Counted from the first letter of the stretch, positions 1 to 6,179 are shown. The stretch: 7,935 bases of DNA from Actinomycetota bacterium (GCA_030837445.1 JAUPKM010000676.1:1-7935); one strand, 5' to 3'. Program-made: numbers and translations. The notes: generated by a model from the sequence alone, not told the origin.

Positions 1-234
1 ACCGGCCGCACCCATCAGATCCGGGTCCACTTCGCGGCGCTGAAGCATCCCTGTTGCGGTGATCTCACCTATGGCGCGGATCCTGTCCTCGCGTCCCGAC
101 TCGGGTTGTCGCGGCAGTGGTTGCACGCCCACCGGCTCGCTTTCGACCACCCGGGCACGGGTGAATGGGTTCGATTCAGCTCGGAGTACCCGGAGGATCT
201 GGCCGCTGCGTTGACGCGAATCAGCGGGCTGTAA
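1..234 (+). CDS. RluD-family 23S rRNA pseudouridine synthase, C-terminal fragment
   Basis: The frame is open from base 1 and ends at TAA (232-234), giving the last 77 residues of a protein that begins before the window. It starts inside the family's conserved block GRTHQIRVHFA (fragment residues 2-12), followed by GDLTYGAD (20-27) and the late motif WLHAHRL (40-46). These blocks are typical of the RluA/RluC/RluD pseudouridine synthases, which isomerise uridines in RNA, usually 23S rRNA, in the cytoplasm. The catalytic aspartate lies upstream, outside the window, so activity cannot be checked. In actinobacteria an RluD-like gene usually follows lspA and lies not far from dnaE, which fits the neighbourhood here. 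The family is clear. The exact target uridines, and therefore the symbol rluD, are not proven by this fragment. Confidence 0.9.
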   Translation, partial: TGRTHQIRVHFAALKHPCCGDLTYGADPVLASRLGLSRQWLHAHRLAFDHPGTGEWVRFSSEYPEDLAAALTRISGL

Positions 235-275
235 CGGCCGACATAGGCCGCGACTCGCGGGGTGGGTATTGGCGG

Positions 276-311
276 AATTGCAGGCAAGGACCAACCCACA
301 GCCCCTACGCT
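276..311 (+). promoter_or_regulatory. Candidate promoter/operator region of the first polyproline membrane gene
   Basis: AATTGCAGGC (276-285) is followed 20 bases later by TACGCT (306-311), which fits the actinobacterial -10 pattern TANNNT. The same pair at exactly the same spacing lies before the paralogous gene (766-801). If TACGCT is a -10, the transcript begins near 318 with a leader of about 63 bases. The distance from TTGCAG to TACGCT is 22 bases, too long for a normal -35/-10 pair, so the upstream block is more likely a regulator site or a duplication relic. This is a prediction from pattern and conservation only. Confidence 0.35.
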
Positions 312-341
312 GCCCAGCAGCGGCCGCAACCGCGCCGCACA

Positions 342-356
342 ACTGCCGGTGGCAGT
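342..356 (+). repeat. Short inverted repeat in the leader of the first polyproline gene
   Basis: ACTGCC (342-347) and GGCAGT (351-356) are perfect inverted arms around a three-base GGT loop. The repeat lies 24 bases before the ATG at 381, downstream of the candidate -10. It could form a small mRNA hairpin or be a protein site. Six-base arms are common by chance in GC-rich DNA, so the function is open. Confidence 0.3.
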
Positions 357-380
357 GACCTCGACGAGAAAAGAGAGACA

Positions 381-686
381 ATGTCCGGAAGCGCTATCCC
401 ACCCCCGCCGCCACCCCCGCCGATCGGTGCCACAGGTGGTGTCCCCGCCAGCGGAGCCGACAACAGCATGGGAACCTGGGCACTCGTCCTGGGAATCGTG
501 AGCATCTTCTGCTGTCCGTACGTCGCAGGCATCCTGGCGATCATCTTTGGTGTCAAGGGCCGTCAGAAGGCCGAGCAGGGACTTGCCACCAACGGCGGGA
601 TGGCAACTGCCGGCCTGGTGTTGGGAATCATCGGGATCATCGTGTCGATCATCGCCTCGATCTACTACGCGACGAGTCGCAACTAG
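381..686 (+). CDS. Small polyproline-headed two-helix membrane protein, DUF4190-like (copy 1)
   Basis: This is a 101-residue protein of unknown function. It opens with MSGSAI and eight consecutive prolines (residues 7-14), then a short Gly/Ala/Ser linker. A first hydrophobic helix covers about 33-56 and contains a CC pair (44-45). A charged loop with FGVKGRQKAEQG follows (about 56-67), then GLATNGGMATAGLVLG leading into a second helix (about 74-96). The order helix, FGxxGRxKA, Gly-rich turn, helix matches DUF4190, a family of small actinobacterial membrane proteins. I chose the ATG at 381 because the purine-rich stretch GAGAAAAGAGAGA precedes it and because copy 2 starts with the same MSGSA. 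The same frame is open back to an ATG at 165, but that would overlap the rluD-like gene and has no match in copy 2. It probably sits in the cytoplasmic membrane; the side of the proline segment is uncertain. Family assignment is from memory of its pattern. Confidence 0.8.
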   Translation: MSGSAIPPPPPPPPIGATGGVPASGADNSMGTWALVLGIVSIFCCPYVAGILAIIFGVKGRQKAEQGLATNGGMATAGLVLGIIGIIVSIIASIYYATSRN

Positions 687-702
687 TCGCCAGCGAAGTT
701 CT

Positions 703-742
703 ACTTGCGCCGATCCAGGTCTATTTCTGGGTCGGCGCAAGT
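703..742 (+). terminator. Long hairpin without U-tract after copy 1, probable terminator
   Basis: The arm ACTTGCGCCGATCCAG (703-718) pairs with CTGGGTCGGCGCAAGT (727-742) across an 8-base loop (719-726). All 16 pairs hold, with one U-G wobble (714/731). It begins 16 bases after the TAG of the first polyproline gene. No run of T follows, so it resembles the tail-less hairpins proposed as terminators in high-GC actinobacteria. Because its symmetry is nearly perfect at DNA level it could also be a protein-binding site or act as an mRNA 3' stabiliser. Confidence 0.6.
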
Positions 743-765
743 GTCGACACGGTCTGAGTTGACGA

Positions 766-801
766 AATTGCGGGCGGGACGGGTTCGTTGGGTCATACGC
801 T
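766..801 (+). promoter_or_regulatory. Candidate promoter/operator region of the second polyproline membrane gene
   Basis: AATTGCGGGC (766-775) and TACGCT (796-801) repeat the arrangement found 490 bases upstream (276-311), with the same 20-base gap between blocks while most of the intervening sequence differs. A -10 at TACGCT would give a start near 808 and a leader of about 67 bases. No convincing -35 is visible at 16-19 bases. Just upstream, TTGACG (759-764) matches -35 but its spacing to any TANNNT is wrong. Confidence 0.35.
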
Positions 802-812
802 TCCTGTCAGAG

Positions 813-826
813 CCCCGGTACCGGGG
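813..826 (+). repeat. Perfect 14-base palindrome in the leader of copy 2
   Basis: CCCCGGTACCGGGG is its own reverse complement and lies 12 bases downstream of the candidate -10 and 48 bases before the ATG at 875. Its place fits an operator for a dimeric regulator overlapping the transcription start region. It has no loop, so it is a poor RNA hairpin. G+C-rich palindromes do arise by chance, so this is only a candidate. Confidence 0.3.
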
Positions 827-874
827 TCCGCACACCAGCGCCCCAGCCAGCGGGCAGAAGTGAGATGAGGAAAA

Positions 875-1279
875 ATGTCAGGAAGCGCACCGCCACCACC
901 ACCCCCACCCGGTGGAACGCCCCCACCACCCCCGCCACCCCCCGGCGGTGGCACGCCGCCGCCGCCCCCGCCACCGCCGCTACCCCCGACCAACCCCGCC
1001 GGCGGCTACCCCGGCGGAGCGGCACCGAGCAACGGAATGGGCATCGCCGCCCTCGTGCTGGGAATCGTCGGTGTCATCTGTTGCCAGAGCATCATCCTGT
1101 CGATCTTGGCCCTCATCTTTGGTGTGATGGGTCGTAAGAAGGCTGCCCAGGGCCTGGCCACCAATGGTGGCATGGCGACCGCGGGCATGGTGCTGGGCAT
1201 CATCGGAGTTGTTGTCGGCATCATCGTCTGGGTGATTGCGATCGCGAACGGCAACTGGAACGTGTACTCCACCAACTGA
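875..1279 (+). CDS. Polyproline-repeat two-helix membrane protein, DUF4190-like (copy 2)
   Basis: This is a 134-residue paralogue of the gene at 381-686, function unknown. After MSGSA come three tandem blocks: seven prolines with GGT (residues 6-15), eight with GGGT (16-27), and eight with LPPT (28-39). A linker rich in Gly, Pro and Ala follows. The membrane core has helix 1 (about 56-82, with CC at 69-70), the loop FGVMGRKKAAQG, then GLATNGGMATAG and helix 2 (about 100-124), ending in a short polar tail. From IFGV onward 30 of 37 residues match copy 1, and one residue is inserted in helix 1. The start is supported by GAGG (867-870) four bases before ATG, and by the shared MSGSA. The three long proline runs should stall ribosomes and make translation depend on EF-P. 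Family assignment is DUF4190-like; no partner is identifiable from the neighbours. Confidence 0.85.
   Translation: MSGSAPPPPPPPGGTPPPPPPPPGGGTPPPPPPPPLPPTNPAGGYPGGAAPSNGMGIAALVLGIVGVICCQSIILSILALIFGVMGRKKAAQGLATNGGMATAGMVLGIIGVVVGIIVWVIAIANGNWNVYSTN
890..991 (+). repeat. Three tandem polyproline-coding blocks
   Basis: Three in-frame units lie at 890-919, 920-955 and 956-991. Each encodes seven or eight prolines followed by a small spacer ending in Thr (GGT, GGGT, LPPT). Proline codons are mixed CCA, CCC and CCG, so this is not a pure microsatellite. The strong C bias and periodicity still make expansion or contraction by slippage or unequal crossing-over plausible. Copy 1 has only a single such run. 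Confidence 0.8.
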
Positions 1280-1294
1280 CGTACCGCACGCACG

Positions 1295-1334
1295 CAGCCG
1301 GGTCGGGCCCTCCGTGGGCCCGACCCGGCTGTTT
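1295..1334 (+). terminator. Intrinsic terminator between copy 2 and dnaE
   Basis: CAGCCGGGTCGGGCCC (1295-1310) pairs perfectly with GGGCCCGACCCGGCTG (1316-1331) over a 5-base loop TCCGT, and TTT follows (1332-1334). The 16-base GC-rich stem starts 16 bases after the stop codon of the second polyproline gene. It should end that transcript and separate it from dnaE, although the T-tract is short. Confidence 0.82.
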
Positions 1335-1363
1335 CGCTGCTCGGCGCTGTCGGACCCCGGGGG

Positions 1364-1369
1364 TATCCT
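1364..1369 (+). promoter_or_regulatory. Possible -10 element for dnaE
   Basis: TATCCT fits TANNNT and lies between the terminator and the GTG at 1413, which would give a leader of about 37 bases holding the strong ribosome site. No good -35 hexamer is seen at the usual distance. A promoter is expected here because the preceding terminator isolates dnaE. Confidence 0.35.
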
Positions 1370-1395
1370 CACAGAGTCCCACCCGTCAACGCCCC

Positions 1396-1404
1396 GAGGA
1401 GGAG
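1396..1404 (+). promoter_or_regulatory. Ribosome binding site that fixes the dnaE start
   Basis: GAGGAGGAG ends 8 bases before GTG 1413. It is the strongest Shine-Dalgarno match in the window and supports 1413 over upstream in-frame starts such as the one at 1236, which lies inside the preceding gene. Confidence 0.8.
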
Positions 1405-1412
1405 CAGTTCCT

Positions 1413-4400
1413 GTGTCGTCAACAGCTGGGTCGGCCGGTGACTTCGCGCACCTGCACGTGCACACCGAGTATTCGATGCTCGATGGTGCCGCCCGGTTGA
1501 CGGACCTGTTCTCCGAAGCCGCCCGGATGGGCATGCCCGCCCTGGCCATGACCGACCACGGGAACCTCTACGGTGCCTACGACTTCTACAAGCGCGGCAA
1601 AGCCGCCGGCGTCAAGGCGATCATCGGGATCGAGGGCTATTACGCGCCGCAGGGCCGGTTCGAGCGGGCGCCCTTCGATTTCGGTGGCGGCTACGAGGAG
1701 GGCACCGGCGAAGATGGTGAGCCAGTAGCTGGGCGGGGTCGGCAGGCCTACACCCACATGACCCTGCTGGCTGAGACGACGGAGGGGATGCACAACCTGT
1801 TCCGGCTGTCCTCGCTGGCATCGCTGGAAGGGTTCTACCGCAAACCCCGGTTCGACCGGGAATTGCTTCAGACCTATGGCAAGGGTCTGATCGCCACCAC
1901 CGGCTGCCCGTCCGGGGAGGTCAACCGGTGGCTGCAGGCGGGCCAGTACGACAAGGCGCTGGCCGCGGCCGCCGACTTCCGCGACATCCTCGGCGACGGC
2001 AACTTCTTTGTCGAGTTGATGGATCACGGTCTGGGGATCGAGCGCAAACACCGCGAGGAGTTGCTGCGGATCGCCCGGTCACTGGACCTTCCGCTGGTCG
2101 CCACAAACGACCTGCACTACGTCTACCCGGGCGACGCCGAGATGCACGATGTGCTGCTCTGCATCGGTACCCGCACCACGATGGACGATCCCAAGCGGTT
2201 CCGATTCGATGGCCGGGACTTCTACCTCAAGTCCGGCGAGGAGATGCGCGAGGTCTGGCGGGAGTTACCGGAGGCATGCGACAACACGTTGCTGATCGCC
2301 GAGCGCTGCAACGTGGAGTTCGCCGAGGGTGCGAACCTGATGCCCGAGTTCCCGATCCCTCCCGGGGAATCGGAGGAGTCCTGGCTGGTCAAGGAGGTGG
2401 AGCGCGGACTGATCGCGCGGTTCGCCCCCAATGACGTCCCGGACGGGCACCGCAAACAGGCCGCCTATGAGGTGTCGGTGATCTGTCAGATGGGGTTCCC
2501 GGGCTACTTCCTGGTGACCGCCGACCTGGTCCGGCATGCGAAGGCCAGCGGGATCCGGGTGGGCCCAGGCCGAGGTTCAGCCGCCGGCGCCCTGATCGCC
2601 TACGCGCTGGGAATCACCGAATTGGATCCGATCCGGCACGGCCTGCTGTTCGAACGGTTCCTGAACCCCGAGCGGGTGTCGATGCCTGACATCGACATGG
2701 ACTTCGACGAGCGCCGTCGCGGCGACATGATCCGCTACGCCACCGAAAAGTACGGTGAGGATCGAGTCGCCCAGATCATCACCTACGGCTCGATCAAGGC
2801 AAAGGCGGCGATCAAGGACTCGGCTCGCGCTCTCGGCCTGCCCTATGCGCTCAGCGACCGGATCACCAAGGCGATGCCGCCAGCTGTGATGGGAAAGGAC
2901 ATCCCGCTGGCGGGCATCTTCGACGCGGGTCATCCTCGTTATAGCGAGGCGGGGGAGTTCCGTGCCCTGTACGACACCGAGCCCGACGTGGCCAAGGTAG
3001 TTGATACCGCCCGCGGGCTGGAGGGCCTGAAGCGGCAACCCGGCGTCCATGCTGCCGGCGTGATCCTCTGCCGGGAGCCGTTGATCGACGTTATCCCGGT
3101 CTGGCGACGGGAGCAGGACGGCGCCGTCATCACGCAGTTCGACATGGGGGCGTGCGAATCCCTCGGGCTGCTGAAGATGGACTTCCTCGGGCTGCGCAAC
3201 CTCACAGTGATCGATGACTGCCTTCTGAACATCACCGCCAACCGCGGCCAGACAATCACGCTGGAGGACCTGGAGCTCGACGATCGGCCCGCCTACGAAC
3301 TGCTGACCCGGGGCGACACGCTCGGGGTCTTTCAACTCGACGGTGGCCCGATGCGAGCGCTGCTGAGGTCGATGCAGCCGGACAACTTCGAGGACATCTC
3401 GGCAGTCTTGGCCCTTTACCGGCCGGGCCCGATGGGGGCTAACGCGCACAACGACTATGCCGATCGGAAGAACTCTCGGAAGCCGGTGGTGCCGATCCAC
3501 CCGGAACTTGCTGAGCCACTGGCCGACATCCTTGGCGACACCTACGGGTTGATCGTCTACCAGGAGCAGGTGATGGCCATCGCGCAGAAGCTGGCCGGGT
3601 ACTCCCTGGGAGCCGCTGACCTGCTGCGTCGCGCGATGGGCAAGAAGAAGAAGGAGATCCTCGACAAGGAGTACGTGCCGTTCCGCGACGGCATGATCGC
3701 CAACGGCTACAGCGATGCGGCGATCAAGACGTTGTGGGAGATCCTCGTCCCGTTCTCCGACTACGCCTTCAACAAGGCTCACACCGCCGGGTACGGACTG
3801 GTGTCGTATTGGACGGCTTACCTGAAGGCGAATTTCCCCGCCGAATACATGGCCGCGCTCCTGACCAGCGTGAAGGACGACAAGGACAAGTCGGCGATCT
3901 ACCTCAATGAGTGTCGCCGGATGGGCATCAAGGTGTTGCCGCCCGATGTGAACTCATCCGACTCCAACTTCACCCCGACCGGCGGGGACATCCGATTCGG
4001 CCTGTCAGCAGTGCGCAACGTCGGGCTGAATGTGGTCGACGGCATCGTCCGGGCGCGGACCTCGGACGGTCAGTTCACCAGCTTCTCCGACTTCCTCGAC
4101 AAGGTCGACATCGTCGTGTGCAACAAGCGCGTCATCGAGTCGCTGTCCAAGGCGGGTGCGTTCGACAGCCTGGGCCACTCCCGGCGTGGGTTGGTCGCGG
4201 TGCACGCCGATGCCATCGACGGCGTGTTGGAGCTCAAGCGCGCGGAGGCGACCGGCCAGTTCGACCTCTTCGGCGGCGCCTCGGATTCGGTTGTCGGCGG
4301 GATGACGCTGGCGGTCGACGGCCACGAATGGGACAAGCGAACGTTGTTGGCGTTCGAGCGCGAGATGCTCGGGCTCTATGTGTCCGACCATCCGCTGAAC

Positions 4401-4970
4401 GGCATCGAGCACGTCATCGCGGCCAAGGTGGATTGTCCGATCGCGTTGCTGCACGGCGACGATCGATCCGACGGCGCCATCCTCACCGTCGGCGGACTGG
4501 TGACGTCGGTGCAGCGGAAGGTGACCAAGCAGGGAAACACCTGGGCGATCGTGACGTTGGAGGACATGGTTGCCTCGGTGGAGGTGATGGTGTTCCCGCA
4601 GACCTTCCAACTTGTGGGGCCGCATTGCGTCGAGGACTCCGTCCTGCTTGTCAAGGGGCGGTTGGACAAACGCGATGAGGAAGCCGTCAAGTTCATCGCG
4701 ATGGAGGTGGCTATCCCCGATCTTGAGGATGGGCCGGCAGGCCCGGTGGCGGTGCGGTTGGAATCGCGCCGCTGTGTGCCGGCCACGATCGAGAGCCTCA
4801 AGGAGATCCTGGCGACCCACCCTGGCACCACCGAGGTGCAGTTGCAGTTGTTGCACGGACCCCGCACCACGGTGATGCGGCTGCCCGACAGACTGCGGGT
4901 CACGCCGTCGCCGTCGTTGTACGGAGACCTCAAGGCGCTACTCGGACCGGGTTGTCTGGGTGCCGCATGA
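1413..4970 (+). CDS. dnaE: DNA polymerase III alpha subunit, replicative DnaE1 type
   Basis: This is the catalytic subunit of the chromosomal replicase, 1185 residues from GTG 1413; from memory M. tuberculosis DnaE1 is about 1184. The N-terminal PHP domain (about 11-290) keeps all nine expected metal ligands: H15, H17, D24, H49, E74, H115, C165, D233 and H235. In mycobacterial DnaE1 this domain is the 3'-5' proofreading exonuclease, so proofreading by the polymerase itself is inferred here. The polymerase core shows VGPGRGSAAG (383-392), PDIDMDFD with catalytic D426 and D428, and the third aspartate D590 in KMDFLGLRNL. Further on are the helix-hairpin-helix region with AVRNVG, a beta-clamp motif QFDLFG (949-954), and an OB fold (about 1020-1095). 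It ends LLGPGCLGAA, like actinobacterial DnaE1. The PHP loop between E74 and H115 is about seven residues longer than I recall for M. tuberculosis. No frameshift or missing catalytic residue is seen. Confidence 0.98.
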   Translation: MSSTAGSAGDFAHLHVHTEYSMLDGAARLTDLFSEAARMGMPALAMTDHGNLYGAYDFYKRGKAAGVKAIIGIEGYYAPQGRFERAPFDFGGGYEEGTGEDGEPVAGRGRQAYTHMTLLAETTEGMHNLFRLSSLASLEGFYRKPRFDRELLQTYGKGLIATTGCPSGEVNRWLQAGQYDKALAAAADFRDILGDGNFFVELMDHGLGIERKHREELLRIARSLDLPLVATNDLHYVYPGDAEMHDVLLCIGTRTTMDDPKRFRFDGRDFYLKSGEEMREVWRELPEACDNTLLIAERCNVEFAEGANLMPEFPIPPGESEESWLVKEVERGLIARFAPNDVPDGHRKQAAYEVSVICQMGFPGYFLVTADLVRHAKASGIRVGPGRGSAAGALIAYALGITELDPIRHGLLFERFLNPERVSMPDIDMDFDERRRGDMIRYATEKYGEDRVAQIITYGSIKAKAAIKDSARALGLPYALSDRITKAMPPAVMGKDIPLAGIFDAGHPRYSEAGEFRALYDTEPDVAKVVDTARGLEGLKRQPGVHAAGVILCREPLIDVIPVWRREQDGAVITQFDMGACESLGLLKMDFLGLRNLTVIDDCLLNITANRGQTITLEDLELDDRPAYELLTRGDTLGVFQLDGGPMRALLRSMQPDNFEDISAVLALYRPGPMGANAHNDYADRKNSRKPVVPIHPELAEPLADILGDTYGLIVYQEQVMAIAQKLAGYSLGAADLLRRAMGKKKKEILDKEYVPFRDGMIANGYSDAAIKTLWEILVPFSDYAFNKAHTAGYGLVSYWTAYLKANFPAEYMAALLTSVKDDKDKSAIYLNECRRMGIKVLPPDVNSSDSNFTPTGGDIRFGLSAVRNVGLNVVDGIVRARTSDGQFTSFSDFLDKVDIVVCNKRVIESLSKAGAFDSLGHSRRGLVAVHADAIDGVLELKRAEATGQFDLFGGASDSVVGGMTLAVDGHEWDKRTLLAFEREMLGLYVSDHPLNGIEHVIAAKVDCPIALLHGDDRSDGAILTVGGLVTSVQRKVTKQGNTWAIVTLEDMVASVEVMVFPQTFQLVGPHCVEDSVLLVKGRLDKRDEEAVKFIAMEVAIPDLEDGPAGPVAVRLESRRCVPATIESLKEILATHPGTTEVQLQLLHGPRTTVMRLPDRLRVTPSPSLYGDLKALLGPGCLGAA

Positions 4971-4972
4971 GG
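4969..4972 (+). promoter_or_regulatory. Ribosome binding site overlapping the dnaE stop
   Basis: GAGG overlaps the dnaE TGA (4968-4970) and lies 8 bases before GTG 4981. It supports that GTG as the start of the next gene rather than the in-frame GTG at 4960, and suggests the two genes are translated from one mRNA. Confidence 0.6.
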
Positions 4973-4980
4973 CCTGCGCT

Positions 4981-5571
4981 GTGAGCGAGTTCGGTGCCGG
5001 CCGCGCCCCGCAACGGCCTGCCGCCTCGACGTCGGTAGAAACAGCGCGGCCGAGCTCGTCGCGGCGTGGGCCTTCGCAGCAGTCAGTCCGGACCACCGCC
5101 GGCTGGATCCTGTGCAGCGCAGCCACCGCGGCGGTGGCTGCCGTGATCTGGGTGCTGGCCGCGCCTCGGGTCAGCTACACCGTGCAGGCCCAATCCGCTC
5201 AGCGGGACCTGCCGCAACCCGATGCATTCTTCGGTGCGGACCTGCTGTTGGGGGGCCTGCTGGCCGCGGCCGGCGTGATACTCGCTGTGATCTGGTTGCT
5301 GCGTGGTCGGCCTGCACCGGGCTCGGCGCTACTGGGACTGGTCGTCGGCGGGGTTCTGGGTGGGATTTTGGCGGCTGCGTTGGGTGCCACGGTGACGTCC
5401 GATGACCTCGCGGCTGTGGCGAAGACCGCCCCGGATGGGCTGGTTTTGACCGCGCCGCTGAAACTGCGCTCCCAGACGATGCTGTTGTGGTGGCCAGCGC
5501 TTGCAGCGGCACTGGTGGCGGCATCCCTCTGGCTGCGGCCGCCCGCGCAGCAGGGCGAGTCGCCGAGGTAG
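4981..5571 (+). CDS. Four-helix integral membrane protein, probable DUF2567
   Basis: This is a 196-residue membrane protein with no known biochemical role. A polar, Arg/Ser/Pro-rich N-terminus (1-40) is probably cytoplasmic. Hydrophobic helices follow at about 41-60 (ending WVLAAPRV), 86-107 (after FFGADLLLGG), 115-137 (Gly/Ala-rich) and 166-185 (LLWWPALAA). A hydrophilic stretch at 138-165 separates helices 3 and 4. The pattern of WxLAPxV, FxxAD, an Arg/Gly loop, and a last helix starting at a WP pair recalls actinobacterial DUF2567 proteins, such as the one I remember near dnaE1-hisD in mycobacteria (Rv1591). I choose GTG 4981 because GAGG is correctly spaced; GTG 4960 would overlap dnaE and add seven residues. 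It lies 10 bases after dnaE, so it is probably co-transcribed. Its stop is only 29 bases from the stop of the converging ybaK. Confidence 0.8.
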   Translation: MSEFGAGRAPQRPAASTSVETARPSSSRRGPSQQSVRTTAGWILCSAATAAVAAVIWVLAAPRVSYTVQAQSAQRDLPQPDAFFGADLLLGGLLAAAGVILAVIWLLRGRPAPGSALLGLVVGGVLGGILAAALGATVTSDDLAAVAKTAPDGLVLTAPLKLRSQTMLLWWPALAAALVAASLWLRPPAQQGESPR

Positions 5572-5591
5572 CGGGAGGTTGGTGGACTTCG

Positions 5592-5605
5592 GCTGACCGG
5601 TCAGC
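5592..5605. repeat. Perfect 14-base palindrome at the convergent gene ends
   Basis: GCTGACCGGTCAGC reads the same on both strands and overlaps the stop codon of ybaK (5601-5603), in the 29-base gap between two converging genes. With no loop it makes a weak hairpin. No normal bidirectional terminator is otherwise visible here, so it may contribute to ending both transcripts or bind a dimeric protein. Confidence 0.4.
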
Positions 5606-6098
5606 TGCGGCGGGCAATCGGTGCGAGCCTGGCCTTCGCATATGCGACCAGGTCGGGCGGCGCCAACTCGAGTTCCAGACCGCGGCGACCACCCGACACA
5701 TAGATTCGCTCCAGCTCGGTGGCCGAGACGTCCAGCACCGTGGGTAGATGCCGCTTCATGCCGATCGGACTGATTCCGCCCAGCACGTAGCCGGTGGCCC
5801 GCTCCGCTCGGTCGGCCTCAGCCAGCACGGCCTTGCGGCCCCCGACAGCCGCAGCCAAGGCCTTCATCCTCAGGCGCCGATCGACCGGCACGATCGCCGC
5901 CACCAACTCGCCGTCAACCTCAACTACGAGCGTCTTGAATACCTGCGCAGGTGGCACCTCCAACGCGTAGGCGGCCTCAAGTCCGTAGGACTCCGCCAGC
6001 TGGTCATGCTCAAATTCGTGGACTGTGAAGTCGATGTTGGCCTTTGTCAGCGCGGCGGTCGCGCGAGTAGGACCTGCTCCGGTGCTCTTCTTCGTCAC
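5601..6098 (-). CDS. ybaK: Cys-tRNA(Pro)/Cys-tRNA(Cys) deacylase, YbaK type
   Basis: This is a 165-residue single-domain trans-editing protein. YbaK-family enzymes hydrolyse Cys mischarged on tRNA(Pro) in the cytoplasm and so protect translation from prolyl-tRNA synthetase errors. The N-terminus MTKKST is typical of the family. VFKTLVV (53-59) carries the conserved lysine K55, equivalent to the key lysine of the Haemophilus/E. coli proteins. VPVDRRLRMKALA (70-82) and TGYVLGGISPIGMKR (102-116) are the other signature blocks. The start is GTG, read from CAC at 6096-6098, with AGGAG (complement of 6103-6107) four bases upstream. It is divergent from hisD with 88 bases between starts, and convergent with the DUF2567-like gene. 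The substrate is inferred from family; related INS domains edit Ala or Ser instead, but GGISPIG favours YbaK. Confidence 0.93.
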   Translation of the reverse strand: MTKKSTGAGPTRATAALTKANIDFTVHEFEHDQLAESYGLEAAYALEVPPAQVFKTLVVEVDGELVAAIVPVDRRLRMKALAAAVGGRKAVLAEADRAERATGYVLGGISPIGMKRHLPTVLDVSATELERIYVSGGRRGLELELAPPDLVAYAKARLAPIARRS

Positions 6099-6134
6099 AA
6101 GTCTCCTGGCTCCGGCGGTGGGTCGGGCCCCTCA

Positions 6135-6140
6135 AGGATA
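6135..6140 (-). promoter_or_regulatory. Possible -10 element for ybaK
   Basis: On the minus strand TATCCT (complement of AGGATA) lies 36 bases before the ybaK GTG, giving a leader of about 30 bases that includes AGGAG. It is the same hexamer as the candidate before dnaE. No clear -35 is seen. Confidence 0.3.
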
Positions 6141-6173
6141 GTCGGCGGCTGCAGGCCGGCACTTTGACGCGGC

Positions 6174-6179
6174 TAGCAT
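6174..6179 (+). promoter_or_regulatory. -10 element placing hisD transcription at its start codon
   Basis: TAGCAT fits TANNNT and ends 7 bases before GTG 6187. A -10 normally sets +1 about 7 bases past its last T, here 6186, with one base of scatter allowing 6187. No Shine-Dalgarno sequence is seen before GTG 6187 or ATG 6190. Together these suggest a leaderless mRNA, which is frequent in actinobacteria. Confidence 0.6.

Noticed and set aside
165..380. In-frame upstream extension of the first polyproline gene to ATG 165
   Set aside because: It would overlap the rluD-like gene by 70 bases, has no family resemblance, and copy 2 begins at the same MSGSA as ATG 381.
69..740. Minus-strand open frame of 223 codons over rluD and copy 1
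   Set aside because: It is antisense to two better supported genes and a hairpin; its composition is that of a shadow frame.
890..991. CRISPR-like or simple microsatellite array
   Set aside because: The periodicity is protein-level polyproline with mixed codons, with no identical repeats separated by unique spacers.
793..993. Minus-strand open frame encoding polyglycine
   Set aside because: Polyglycine is simply the complement of the polyproline codons (GGN against CCN); there is no independent support.
1236..1412. Upstream extension of dnaE to 1236
   Set aside because: It runs through the end of the preceding gene and the terminator hairpin; GTG 1413 has a strong ribosome site and gives the family length.
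2577..3782. Long open frame (401 codons) on the minus strand within dnaE
   Set aside because: It is antisense to the conserved polymerase core, is rich in Arg/His/Val/Gln as expected of a GC-rich shadow frame, and shows no recognisable motif.
4005..4856. Minus-strand open frame of 283 codons within dnaE
   Set aside because: It is a shadow of the dnaE C-terminal region with no family signature or ribosome site worth noting.
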